Source: Arthrobacter sp. 18067 (GTDB taxonomy: Bacteria > Actinomycetota > Actinomycetes > Actinomycetales > Micrococcaceae). Taken from it: a DNA stretch of 64,000 nucleotides. The notes below the pieces were generated by a model. It was not told where the DNA came from. It saw nothing but the letters and a program-made list of their open reading frames with translations, and did not search any database. Made by a program: the position numbers and the translations under genes. The stretch covers positions 1 through 64,000 of the forward strand of contig NZ_CACSJJ010000023.1 in assembly GCF_902706295.1 (NCBI RefSeq), written 5' to 3'. Positions within the stretch are counted from its first letter, which is position 1, and the number at the start of each line of letters is the position of its first letter. This document shows positions 1-7,696 of the stretch, piece after piece.

Positions 1-300
1 CCCACCCATCCCACGGCCCCGACCCAGCGGGAAAAGCAAAGTGCAAATGGTCCGCTCAAGGTCTTTTGGTTGGGGGTGGCTAGGCGCTTGGTGGGCACCG
101 ACCGCAAGGTGAGATGGGCAGGGAGGCGGCGGACCGGAGACATCCTGCCGGTCGCGTCTAAGCTGGGCCCACGCCGTCCGGGTTCCCTGGCCGAGCTTGC
201 GAGGTTAGGGAGACGGTGGGGAGGCACGAGCGAGCGACGAAAGGATCGTCTGCGGGCAGCCGCCGAAGGCGAGCGCTTTCCACATGGCGAACCCCGCCGT
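1..300. other. Gene-free left edge
   Basis: I see no supportable gene here. The open frames that cross this stretch on either strand lack a ribosome binding site and resemble no family I know. The stretch probably holds the intergenic region between an unseen upstream gene and gatC. Confidence 0.5.
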
Positions 301-329
301 CTGACCGGCACACTCAACCCAAGTAGACT
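301..329 (+). promoter_or_regulatory. Candidate promoter of gatCAB
   Basis: CTGACC at 301-306 and TAGACT at 324-329 are separated by 17 bp, the spacing of a housekeeping sigma factor promoter. The -10 lies 37 bp before the gatC start codon. The -35 matches the consensus only partly, so this is a suggestion from spacing and position. Confidence 0.4.
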
Positions 330-366
330 GGTTCGGAAAACCATTTGAACTTTGCAGGGGAGATCC

Positions 367-663
367 ATGGCTGCGATCAACCGTGACGACGTCGCGCATC
401 TTGCGCGTCTGGCTCACATTGAAATGAGTGCCGAAGAACTGGACAGGATGGCTGTTGAGCTTGCCGTCATCGTGGATTCGGTGAAGAGCGTGAGCGAAGC
501 TGCGGGGGATGATGTCCCGGCGACGTCGCACCCGATTCCGTTGACCAATGTGTTCCGTGAGGACGTTGTGGGCCACACGTTCACGGCTGAGCAGGCGTTG
601 TCCGGCGCTCCGGATGCTTACGAGAACCGTTTCAAGGTCCCGGCAATCCTGGATGAGGGCTAA
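367..663 (+). CDS. gatC: Asp-tRNA(Asn)/Glu-tRNA(Gln) amidotransferase subunit C
   Basis: This 98-residue protein is the small subunit of the GatCAB amidotransferase. The complex converts Glu-tRNA(Gln), and in many bacteria Asp-tRNA(Asn), to the amidated forms. The N-terminal stretch DDVAHLARLAHIEMSAEEL and the C-terminal RFKVPAILDEG are typical of GatC. I chose ATG 367 because AGGGGAGATCC directly precedes it; an open frame extends upstream to 352 without a ribosome binding site. gatA follows after 4 bp and gatB overlaps gatA, so the three form one operon. The size and motifs leave little doubt. Confidence 0.95.
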   Translation: MAAINRDDVAHLARLAHIEMSAEELDRMAVELAVIVDSVKSVSEAAGDDVPATSHPIPLTNVFREDVVGHTFTAEQALSGAPDAYENRFKVPAILDEG

Positions 664-667
664 TCAC

Positions 668-2221
668 ATGACTGAACTGAAGAACGAGCTCATCCGCCAC
701 TCCGCTGCCGATCTCGCTGCCAAGCTGGCTTCCCGCGAGGTTACCGCCGTCGAAGTAACGCAGGCGCACCTTGACCGCATTGCCGACGTTGACGGTCAGG
801 TTAATGCGTTCCTGCACGTCAACAGCGAAGAGGCTTTGGCCGTTGCTGCCGAGGTTGACGCTGCCCGTGCTGCCGGCGGTGCTGCTGCCGGGGAACTGCA
901 CGCCCTTGCCGGTGTGCCGATTGCTGTCAAGGACCTCATCGTGACGATTGGCCAGCCGACGACGGCTGGTTCGAAGATCCTTGAGGGCTGGCACAGCCCG
1001 TACGACGCCACCGTGGTGAAGAAGCTGCGCGCGGCCAAGATGCCGATCCTGGGTAAGACCAACCTGGATGAATTCGCCATGGGTTCCTCCACGGAGCACT
1101 CGGCCTATGGCCCCACCCGCAACCCGTGGGACCTGGACCGGATTCCTGGCGGTTCGGGCGGTGGCTCCGCCGCCGCCGTCGCAGCCTTTGAAGCGCCGCT
1201 GGCGCTCGGCACGGACACCGGTGGCTCAATCCGCCAGCCCGGTGCAGTCACCGGAACCGTTGGCGTGAAGCCGACGTACGGTGCAGTGTCCCGTTACGGA
1301 GCCATTGCCATGGCGTCGTCGCTGGACCAGATTGGCCCGGTTTCCCGTACGGTGCTGGACTCGGCGTTGCTGCAGGAAGTCATCGGCGGCCACGATCCCT
1401 TTGACTCCACGTCACTGACCGATCCCTTCAATGACCTTGTTGCTGCGGCCCGTGTGGGCAATGTTGCCGGCATGAAGATCGGCATCGTCAAGGAACTTCA
1501 CGGCGAGGGCTACCAGGCCGGCGTCGAGAACCGTTTCAACGAGTCCCTTCAGTTGCTGAAGGATGCCGGTGCTGAAATCGTCGAGGTTTCCTGCCCCAAC
1601 CTGAAGTACGCCCTGGGTGCCTACTACTTGATCATGCCGTCCGAGGTGTCCAGCAACCTGGCCAAGTTCGACGGCGTCCGCTTCGGCATGCGCGTGCTGC
1701 CCAAGGACGGTCCCATGACCATCGAGCGCGTCATGGGTGCTACCCGGGCCGCCGGCTTCGGCGACGAGGTCAAGCGCCGCATCATCCTGGGTACCTACGC
1801 ACTGAGCGCCGGCTACTACGACGCCTACTACGGCTCGGCGCAGAAGGTCCGCACCCTGATCCAGCGCGACTTCGACGCCGCGTTCGCCAGGGCTGATGTC
1901 CTGATCTCCCCGACGGCGCCCACCACGGCGTTCAAGTTGGGGGAGAAGCTGGATGATCCGCTGGCGATGTACTTGAACGACGTCGCTACCATCCCGGCCA
2001 ACCTCGCCGGTATCCCGGGCTTGTCCTTGCCGGGTGGACTGGCTGACGAGGACGGCCTGCCCGTTGGTATCCAGTTGCTGGCTCCGGCCCGCCAGGATGC
2101 CCGCCTGTACCGCGTGGGTGCAGTCCTCGAATCCATGCTTGAAGAGAAGTGGGGCGGCCCGATGCTTGCACAGGCGCCTGAGCTTAAATCAGCTTCAACC
2201 ACCGCCGGAGGTTCCAACTAA
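668..2221 (+). CDS. gatA: Asp-tRNA(Asn)/Glu-tRNA(Gln) amidotransferase subunit A
   Basis: This 517-residue protein is the amidase-signature subunit, which releases ammonia from glutamine for transfer to the misacylated tRNA. The catalytic triad is visible as Lys88 in VAVKD, the cis-serine Ser163 in GGSGGGS and the nucleophile Ser187 in DTGGSIRQPG. The 99-residue Lys-to-Ser and 24-residue Ser-to-Ser spacings agree with known GatA enzymes. I placed the start at ATG 668, four bases after the gatC stop; an open frame running back into gatC has no support. The stop codon shares its last base with the gatB start, which suggests translational coupling. Confidence 0.96.
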   Translation: MTELKNELIRHSAADLAAKLASREVTAVEVTQAHLDRIADVDGQVNAFLHVNSEEALAVAAEVDAARAAGGAAAGELHALAGVPIAVKDLIVTIGQPTTAGSKILEGWHSPYDATVVKKLRAAKMPILGKTNLDEFAMGSSTEHSAYGPTRNPWDLDRIPGGSGGGSAAAVAAFEAPLALGTDTGGSIRQPGAVTGTVGVKPTYGAVSRYGAIAMASSLDQIGPVSRTVLDSALLQEVIGGHDPFDSTSLTDPFNDLVAAARVGNVAGMKIGIVKELHGEGYQAGVENRFNESLQLLKDAGAEIVEVSCPNLKYALGAYYLIMPSEVSSNLAKFDGVRFGMRVLPKDGPMTIERVMGATRAAGFGDEVKRRIILGTYALSAGYYDAYYGSAQKVRTLIQRDFDAAFARADVLISPTAPTTAFKLGEKLDDPLAMYLNDVATIPANLAGIPGLSLPGGLADEDGLPVGIQLLAPARQDARLYRVGAVLESMLEEKWGGPMLAQAPELKSASTTAGGSN

Positions 2222-3729
2222 TGTCCGTCGACGCAACCCTGAGCTTCGAAGAGGCCATGGAGAAGTACGATCCCGTCCTGGGGTTCGAAGTCCACGTGGA
2301 GCTCAACACCAAGACCAAGATGTTCTCCTCCGCGCCGAACGTCTTCGGTGACGAGCCGAACACCAACGTCAACGAGGTCGACCTGGGCATGCCCGGCGTC
2401 CTGCCGGTAGTGAACAAAACGGCTGTGGAGTCCTCCATCAAGATCGGCCTTGCCCTGAACTGCAAGATCGCCGAGACGTGCCGCTTCGCCCGGAAGAACT
2501 ACTTCTACCCGGATACCCCCAAGAACTTCCAGACCTCGCAGTACGACGAGCCGATCGCCTACGACGGTTACCTCGACATCGAGCTTGAGGACGGCACGGT
2601 CTTCCGCGTGGAGATCGAACGCGCCCACATGGAGGAGGACGCCGGCAAGCTGACCCACATGGGTGGTGCCGCAGGCCGCATCCAGGGTGCCGACTACTCG
2701 CTGGTGGACTACAACCGTTCCGGTGTGCCGCTGGTTGAGATCGTCACCAAGCCGATCGAGGGCGCCGGCAGCCGCGCGCCCGAGCTGGCCAAGGCCTACG
2801 TCGCCGCGGTCCGCGAGATCGTGAAGAACCTCGGGGTTTCCGATGCCAAGATGGAGCGCGGCAACGTCCGTTGCGACGCCAACGTTTCCTTGCGCCCGCA
2901 CGGCCGTGAGCGCTTCGGTATCCGTTCGGAAACCAAGAACGTGAACTCGCTGCGCGCCGTCGAGCACGCCGTCCGTTACGAAATCCAGCGCCACGCTGCC
3001 GTCCTGGATTCCGGCGAGCCGGTCATCCAGGAGACACGCCACTGGCACGAGGACACGCGTTCGACGACGTCGGGCCGGCCCAAGTCCGACGCTGACGATT
3101 ACCGCTACTTCCCGGAGCCGGACCTGGTTCCCGTCGTCGCGTCCCGTGAGTGGGTGGAGGAGCTCCGCGCTACCCTTCCCGAGCCGCCGGCCGAGCGCCG
3201 AAAGCGCCTCAAGGAAGCCTGGGGCTACTCGGATCTGGAGTTCCGCGACGTGGTTAACGCCGGCGTCATGGACTCCATTGAGGAAACCATTGCGGCCGGC
3301 GCGTCCGCCGATGTCGCCCGTAAGTGGTGGATGGGCGAGATCGTTGGCCGCGCCAAGGTTGCCGACGTCGATCCTTCCGAGCTCGGTGTCACCCCGCAGG
3401 TCATCGTCGAGCTGAACAAGCTCGTCGAAGACGGCAAGATCAACAACAAGATGGCCACCCAGGTGTTGGACGGCGTCCTCGCAGGCGAAGGTACCCCGGC
3501 GGAGATCGTCGAGAAGCGCGGCCTGGCAGTTGTGTCCGATGACGGCCCCCTCTTGGAAGCCATCGACGCCGCCCTGGCAGCACAGCCTGACGTGGCGGAG
3601 AAGATCCGCGGCGGCAAGGTCCAGGCCATCGGCGCGATCGTTGGCGGCGTCATGAAGGCCACCCGTGGCCAGGCCGACGCCGGACGTGTCCGTGAACTCA
3701 TCCTGGAGAAGCTCGGCGTCGAGGGCTAA
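2221..3729 (+). CDS. gatB: Asp-tRNA(Asn)/Glu-tRNA(Gln) amidotransferase subunit B
   Basis: This 502-residue protein is the tRNA-binding and kinase-like subunit of GatCAB. It activates the acyl group of the misacylated tRNA with ATP before amidation. The N-terminal segment GFEVHVELNTKTKMFSS and the internal RGNVRCDANVSLRP are GatB hallmarks, and the C-terminal 150 residues form the helical tail domain (YqeY-like) that grips tRNA. Its length is normal for the family. The start overlaps the gatA stop by one base. A strong hairpin follows, so the operon probably ends here. Confidence 0.96.
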   Translation: MSVDATLSFEEAMEKYDPVLGFEVHVELNTKTKMFSSAPNVFGDEPNTNVNEVDLGMPGVLPVVNKTAVESSIKIGLALNCKIAETCRFARKNYFYPDTPKNFQTSQYDEPIAYDGYLDIELEDGTVFRVEIERAHMEEDAGKLTHMGGAAGRIQGADYSLVDYNRSGVPLVEIVTKPIEGAGSRAPELAKAYVAAVREIVKNLGVSDAKMERGNVRCDANVSLRPHGRERFGIRSETKNVNSLRAVEHAVRYEIQRHAAVLDSGEPVIQETRHWHEDTRSTTSGRPKSDADDYRYFPEPDLVPVVASREWVEELRATLPEPPAERRKRLKEAWGYSDLEFRDVVNAGVMDSIEETIAAGASADVARKWWMGEIVGRAKVADVDPSELGVTPQVIVELNKLVEDGKINNKMATQVLDGVLAGEGTPAEIVEKRGLAVVSDDGPLLEAIDAALAAQPDVAEKIRGGKVQAIGAIVGGVMKATRGQADAGRVRELILEKLGVEG

Positions 3730-3751
3730 GCTCCCGTTCTTCTCTTCGCAT

Positions 3752-3787
3752 CGCAGTAGGCCGCAGTTATTACTGCGGCCTACTGCG
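3752..3787 (+). terminator. Hairpin terminator after gatB
   Basis: A perfect 16-bp stem (3752-3767 with 3772-3787) closes on a TATT loop 22 bp after the gatB stop. The following bases are CTTTGG, so the T tract is short. The position and perfection of the stem support termination of gatCAB transcription. Confidence 0.75.
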
Positions 3788-3808
3788 CTTTGGGCGCACA
3801 ATGGATGC

Positions 3809-4366
3809 ATGGCCACTCTTACACCGGGCCTTCGTAAGGCCTTTCTCGCTGGCGGGATCGCCGTCGCCTTGACCGGCGGCGGGGCCGCTGCTGTGTGGGC
3901 GGGCACCCAGCCCAGCCCTTCGCCGTCGGGCTCTTCAGCTTCACCCAGCCCGTCCGCGTCCGGAACCGCCAAGTCCACCGAAGGCCGTGGGCAGGCAATC
4001 CACGGCGAGCATGTGGTCAAGCAGCAGGACGGCACCTTCCGGACCGTGGTCACGCAGCTTGGAACCATCGAGTCCGTCAGCGACTCCGAAGTGACGGTGA
4101 AGAGCGGGGACGGCTTTGCCCAGCGGTATTTGATCAATGCGGAGACGCGGATCGCCAAGATTCCTGCTGATACCTCGGATCTGAGGAAAGGCAAGGGCAG
4201 GCCCACGCTTCCGTCGGCCACGGCCGCCGACCTCAAGACCGGCGACACGGTGCGCATCAGCGGCACGAAGGACGGCGATACCGTCACGGCCACCAGGGTG
4301 GTATCCGGCGAGTTGCCTTCGGGCCTCAAAGGCGGCCACGGGCACAGGGGCCACGGGCCCAAGTAA
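3809..4366 (+). CDS. Exported small protein with DUF5666-like repeats (hypothetical)
   Basis: This 185-residue protein has an N-terminal hydrophobic segment (residues 11-31, FLAGGIAVALTGGGAAAVW), then a Ser/Pro-rich linker. A beta-rich domain follows, with the phrases GTIESVSDSEVTVKSGDG and LKTGDTVRISGTKDGDTV. Such paired phrases are typical of small secreted OB-like (DUF5666-type) domains of unknown function in actinobacteria. The tail GGHGHRGHGPK is His/Gly-rich. The gene lies just after the gatB terminator, so it needs its own promoter. It could be membrane-anchored or released. I assign no biochemical role. Confidence 0.7.
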   Translation: MATLTPGLRKAFLAGGIAVALTGGGAAAVWAGTQPSPSPSGSSASPSPSASGTAKSTEGRGQAIHGEHVVKQQDGTFRTVVTQLGTIESVSDSEVTVKSGDGFAQRYLINAETRIAKIPADTSDLRKGKGRPTLPSATAADLKTGDTVRISGTKDGDTVTATRVVSGELPSGLKGGHGHRGHGPK

Positions 4367-4383
4367 GCTATAGCGCCACTGAG

Positions 4384-5397
4384 TTAGAGGGCCACAGTCC
4401 TGAAGCCGAGGTTGCCGCTGGCTGAGTCCGGCGTGTTCGAGCTCCGTGCTGCGAGGCGGTAGCGGTTGCAGTACGAATCGTGGCAGAGGTACGAGCCGCC
4501 GCGCATCACCCTGCCGCGGCCAATCGTGGGCCCCTGTGGGTCTTCAACGGTTCCTGCTGCCAGGCACGTTTTGTAGTACTTGGGCAGGAACCAGTCGCTG
4601 CACCATTCCCAGACATTTCCGCTGGTTTGGTAGAGCCCGTAGCCGTTGGGGCGGAATGACCTGGCGGGGGCGGTAGTGAGGTAGCCGTCCTCCACTGTGT
4701 TGCGGGAAGGGAACTCGCCTTGCCAGATGTTGCAGTTGTGCCCCGCCTCGCCGGGGGAATCGTTGTGGAGTTCATTGCCCCACGGGTAGCGCTGCCCGGA
4801 CAGCCCGCCGCGCGCAGCGTATTCCCACTCGGCTTCCGTGGGCAGCCGCCGGCCAGACCATTCGCAATAGGCCAGGGCATCGTTGTAGGAGACATGGGTT
4901 ACGGGATGGTCCGGAATTTCGGACCAGTGTGAGAGCGGTCCAGCGGGGTGGGCCCAGTCGGCTCCACGCACGTTGAGCCACCACGGGACGTTGTTGACCC
5001 GGTTCAGGATGTCGTGATGCCCGGCTCTCACGGCCAGGTGGAACACGGCCGATGTTCCGAAGGTTTCCGACTCGGTTCTATGCCCGGTAGCGTCCACGAA
5101 GGCCGCGAAATCCGCGTTGCTGACGGTGGTGGCGCTGATCCGGAATCCTGATACGGACACTTGGTGCACTGGAGACTCGCCGTCAGCTTCATAGCCTTCG
5201 CCGAAGGGGTCGCCCATGGCGAAGGTTCCGGCGGGGATCCCGGCGTCGTTTGTTTCCTTGGACGCTGCGGCACTGCTTGCGGAAGGCTCGACGGCGGTGC
5301 GCACGTTCCGCTGTCCGCCCACTGCGCGCAGGGGGAGCGTCAGCTCCTGCGTCGGGTGTGCCCGGGCGTCGGCGCCTGGGCTGCAGCAATCTGCCAT
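4384..5397 (-). CDS. Formylglycine-generating enzyme (sulfatase-activating, SUMF1/FGE family)
   Basis: This 337-residue enzyme should oxidise the cysteine of a CxPxR motif in type I sulfatases to formylglycine. It is a true FGE and not only a fold member: the C-terminal motif GGSYLCHDSYCNRYR carries the active-site pair Cys305 and Cys310, followed by AARSSNTPDSASGNLGFR, nearly as in human FGE. The N-terminal half holds the SUMF1 lead-in (PAGTFAMGDPFGEGYEADGE). The start at 5397 is fixed by AGGAGG at 5403-5408; an upstream ATG at 5421 lacks such a site. It is divergent from the sugar ABC operon. No sulfatase is in the window. Confidence 0.92.
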   Translation of the reverse strand: MADCCSPGADARAHPTQELTLPLRAVGGQRNVRTAVEPSASSAAASKETNDAGIPAGTFAMGDPFGEGYEADGESPVHQVSVSGFRISATTVSNADFAAFVDATGHRTESETFGTSAVFHLAVRAGHHDILNRVNNVPWWLNVRGADWAHPAGPLSHWSEIPDHPVTHVSYNDALAYCEWSGRRLPTEAEWEYAARGGLSGQRYPWGNELHNDSPGEAGHNCNIWQGEFPSRNTVEDGYLTTAPARSFRPNGYGLYQTSGNVWEWCSDWFLPKYYKTCLAAGTVEDPQGPTIGRGRVMRGGSYLCHDSYCNRYRLAARSSNTPDSASGNLGFRTVAL

Positions 5398-5475
5398 TTC
5401 CACCTCCTGTGTGAATTCCAACTGCTTGTACTTTAGCGGGGCCGCGTTTCCGGGTGGCAGGGAGACCGTCAGAAT

Positions 5476-5508
5476 GATGAAAAATGATTTCTGCGGTCAG
5501 TTTCGATC
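5476..5508. promoter_or_regulatory. Candidate operators upstream of the sugar ABC operon
   Basis: GATGAAAAATGATTT (5476-5490) matches 11 of 15 bases of the site at 22292-22306 before the galactosamine operon. A second element, TTTCGATC (5501-5508), is the inverse of GATCGAAA found there. The resemblance suggests control by a common repressor, for instance the DeoR protein encoded at 26052. This is an inference from sequence likeness only. Confidence 0.35.
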
Positions 5509-5546
5509 ATGATCTTGCAAAAAGAGATGCGCGTCACTTATGGTTT

Positions 5547-5560
5547 GTTAAACGGTTAAC
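5547..5560. promoter_or_regulatory. Candidate LacI-type operator
   Basis: GTTAAACGGTTAAC is a near-palindrome (12 of 14 positions symmetric) with a central CG, the pattern bound by LacI/GalR family repressors. It lies 54 bp before the first permease gene of an operon that encodes its own LacI regulator at 9425. Confidence 0.5.
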
Positions 5561-5613
5561 GAGCGTGGCTTGAATCACATTGCTGATTCGGGCTCAGCAC
5601 TTGAGGAGACAGC

Positions 5614-6648
5614 ATGAACTCGACGACGGAACAGGCTCCGGCATTGCCCGAAGCTCGCCGAGTCCCGGCCCCGGCAGGTGGAAACACCTCCGGATCCGGT
5701 GCGAAGAAGCGGAAACGAAGCAAGCCCCCGCAGCAGAGTTTCCGGTCGCGGCTGCGACGCGACAAGCAGATGCTGCTCATGATGGTCCCGGGTGTGGCCT
5801 TCCTGCTGCTCTTCTTCTACATCCCCATCCTGGGCAACGTCATCGCGTTCCAGGACTACCAGCCCTACTTGGGCATCGGAGACAGCCTGTGGGTTGGCTG
5901 GCAGAACTTTGTGGATCTGTTCGGAAATCCGGACTTCATCCACGCGTTCTGGAACACGCTGTACCTGGCCGCCTGGCAATTGGTCTTCCTGTTCCCCGTG
6001 CCGCTGGTGCTGGCGCTGATCGTTGACTCACTGATCAGCACACGGGTCCGGAAGATCTTCCAAAGCATCGCCTACCTTCCGCACTTCCTTTCCTGGGTGC
6101 TGGTGATCGCGTTCTTCCAGCAGATGCTGGGCGGCGCCGGCTTCGTCAACAACCTTCTCCGTGACTGGGGCATGGATCCCATTCCCTTCATGACCAACCC
6201 GGAAACATTCCCGGTCATGGTGGTCGTCCAGATGATCTGGAAGGACGCGGGCTGGGCAATGATCATCTTCCTGGCAGCCCTCGCCAGCATCGACGCTTCC
6301 CTCTACGAGGCTGCGGCGGCTGACGGTGCAGGACGCTGGCGGCGGATGTGGCACATCACCCTCCCAGGCCTGAGGCCCGTGATCGTGCTTCTGCTCATCC
6401 TGCGCATCGGCGACATCCTCTCGGTCGGCTTTGAGCAGTTCATCCTGCAGCGTGACGCAGTGGGCGCCGGAGCCGCGGAAGTGCTGGATACCTTCACCTA
6501 CTACACCGGCGTAGTGGGAGGCGGCTGGAGCTCAGGTGCCGCGGCCGGCCTCGCGAAGGGCGTGGTCAGCGCGCTGCTGATCTACGGCGCCAACAAACTT
6601 GCCCACCGCTTCGGCGAAGACGGAATCTTCGCAAAACAAGTGCGCTGA
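5614..6648 (+). CDS. Carbohydrate ABC transporter permease (LplB-like, CUT1 family)
   Basis: This 344-residue membrane protein is the first of a permease pair for uptake of a sugar or oligosaccharide. About 50 charged N-terminal residues precede six predicted membrane spans, starting with MLLMMVPGVAFLLLFFYIP. The loop that contacts the ATPase is seen as EAAAADGAGRWRRMWHITLP. The start ATG has GAGGAG nine bases upstream. The phrase IAYLPHFLSWVLV is typical of the LplB subgroup, which transports complex oligosaccharides. The ATPase is not encoded here and is probably a shared MsiK-type subunit. Substrate cannot be read from the sequence. Confidence 0.9.
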   Translation: MNSTTEQAPALPEARRVPAPAGGNTSGSGAKKRKRSKPPQQSFRSRLRRDKQMLLMMVPGVAFLLLFFYIPILGNVIAFQDYQPYLGIGDSLWVGWQNFVDLFGNPDFIHAFWNTLYLAAWQLVFLFPVPLVLALIVDSLISTRVRKIFQSIAYLPHFLSWVLVIAFFQQMLGGAGFVNNLLRDWGMDPIPFMTNPETFPVMVVVQMIWKDAGWAMIIFLAALASIDASLYEAAAADGAGRWRRMWHITLPGLRPVIVLLLILRIGDILSVGFEQFILQRDAVGAGAAEVLDTFTYYTGVVGGGWSSGAAAGLAKGVVSALLIYGANKLAHRFGEDGIFAKQVR

Positions 6649-6690
6649 AAGCCCCGCTGACCCGCGCGCCTGCCGCACAAGGAGAACCCC

Positions 6691-7614
6691 ATGGCAACAA
6701 CACTTTTCACCAGAAAACCCCGGGAACTTACGTACAATCCCAAGCGCCCGGTGTGGAAGGAAAAGCCTTCCGCCCTGTACCAAACGGTCAAAGCAGTGGT
6801 CCTGATCGTCTTTAGCCTGTCCATCCTCACACCCATCCTGCTGGTGGTCTCAACGTCCCTTGCTGACACCGAACAACTGGTCAAGGCCGGTGGATTCGTT
6901 CTCTGGCCAGAGCGTCCTACGCTGGAGGCCTACGCCACCATCTTCAAGGGCCCTATGGTGCTGCAGTCCCTCGGGGTCAGCATGCTGGTCACGGCGGTGG
7001 GCACCATCCTGGCCCTGTTCGTCACCATCACCATGGCCTACGCCACCAGCCGTACGGTGCTCTTTGGCCGTCCTGTGATCCTCGCAGTCCTGTTCACGCT
7101 CCTGTTTGCGCCGGGCCTGATCCCGTCGTTCCTCATGATCCGCCAGCTGGGACTGCTTGACTCACTCTGGTCGTTGATCCTCCCGGGCATCTTCGGAGCA
7201 TTCAACTTCGTGGTCATGCGCTCGTTCTTCATGAACATTCCGGGTGAACTGATCGAAAGCGCCAGGATCGACGGCGCCAATGACTGGCAAATCCTGTGGC
7301 GCATCGTGATGCCGCTGTCCAAAGCCGTGATCGCCGTCGTCGGGCTGTTCTACGCCGTCGGTTTCTGGAACTCCTTCTTCAACGCACTGCTGTACATCAA
7401 CGACCACAGCAAGTGGCCCATCCAACTGCTGCTCCGCAACTTCGTTGTCCAGGGCAGCGGCGCGGCGGACCAGCTGGGAATCACCACCACGCCTCCTCCG
7501 CAGTCCATCCAGATGGCAGTGGTTGTGGTGGCGCTCGTCCCGATCCTGATGGTCTACCCGTTCCTCCAGAAGCACTTTGCCAAGGGCGTCATCACCGGCG
7601 CCGTCAAGGGCTAG
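6691..7614 (+). CDS. Carbohydrate ABC transporter permease (YtcP-like, CUT1 family)
   Basis: This 307-residue protein is the second permease of the pair. It has six predicted membrane spans and the coupling loop ESARIDGANDWQILWRIVMP. The gene follows the first permease after 42 bp with a clear AAGGAGA ribosome binding site. The LplB/YtcP pairing is common for uptake of plant or host oligosaccharides, with the two subunits forming the membrane channel. It shows no truncation. Confidence 0.9.
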   Translation: MATTLFTRKPRELTYNPKRPVWKEKPSALYQTVKAVVLIVFSLSILTPILLVVSTSLADTEQLVKAGGFVLWPERPTLEAYATIFKGPMVLQSLGVSMLVTAVGTILALFVTITMAYATSRTVLFGRPVILAVLFTLLFAPGLIPSFLMIRQLGLLDSLWSLILPGIFGAFNFVVMRSFFMNIPGELIESARIDGANDWQILWRIVMPLSKAVIAVVGLFYAVGFWNSFFNALLYINDHSKWPIQLLLRNFVVQGSGAADQLGITTTPPPQSIQMAVVVVALVPILMVYPFLQKHFAKGVITGAVKG

Positions 7615-7696
7615 CCCCGCACTCAGAAGCACAAGCACCCACCCCCCAAGCACTCAAACCCCAGAAAAAAAGCAAGTAACCAGAAAGGGTTATGCC

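Noticed and set aside
70..348. A 92-residue Arg-rich open frame before gatC
   Set aside because: It has no ribosome binding site, a composition typical of random high-GC DNA, and runs through the candidate gatC promoter.
2218..4362. A 714-residue open frame on the minus strand opposite gatB and the exported-protein gene
   Set aside because: It mirrors two well-supported genes, resembles no family, and is explained by G/C third positions, which leave few stops on the opposite strand.
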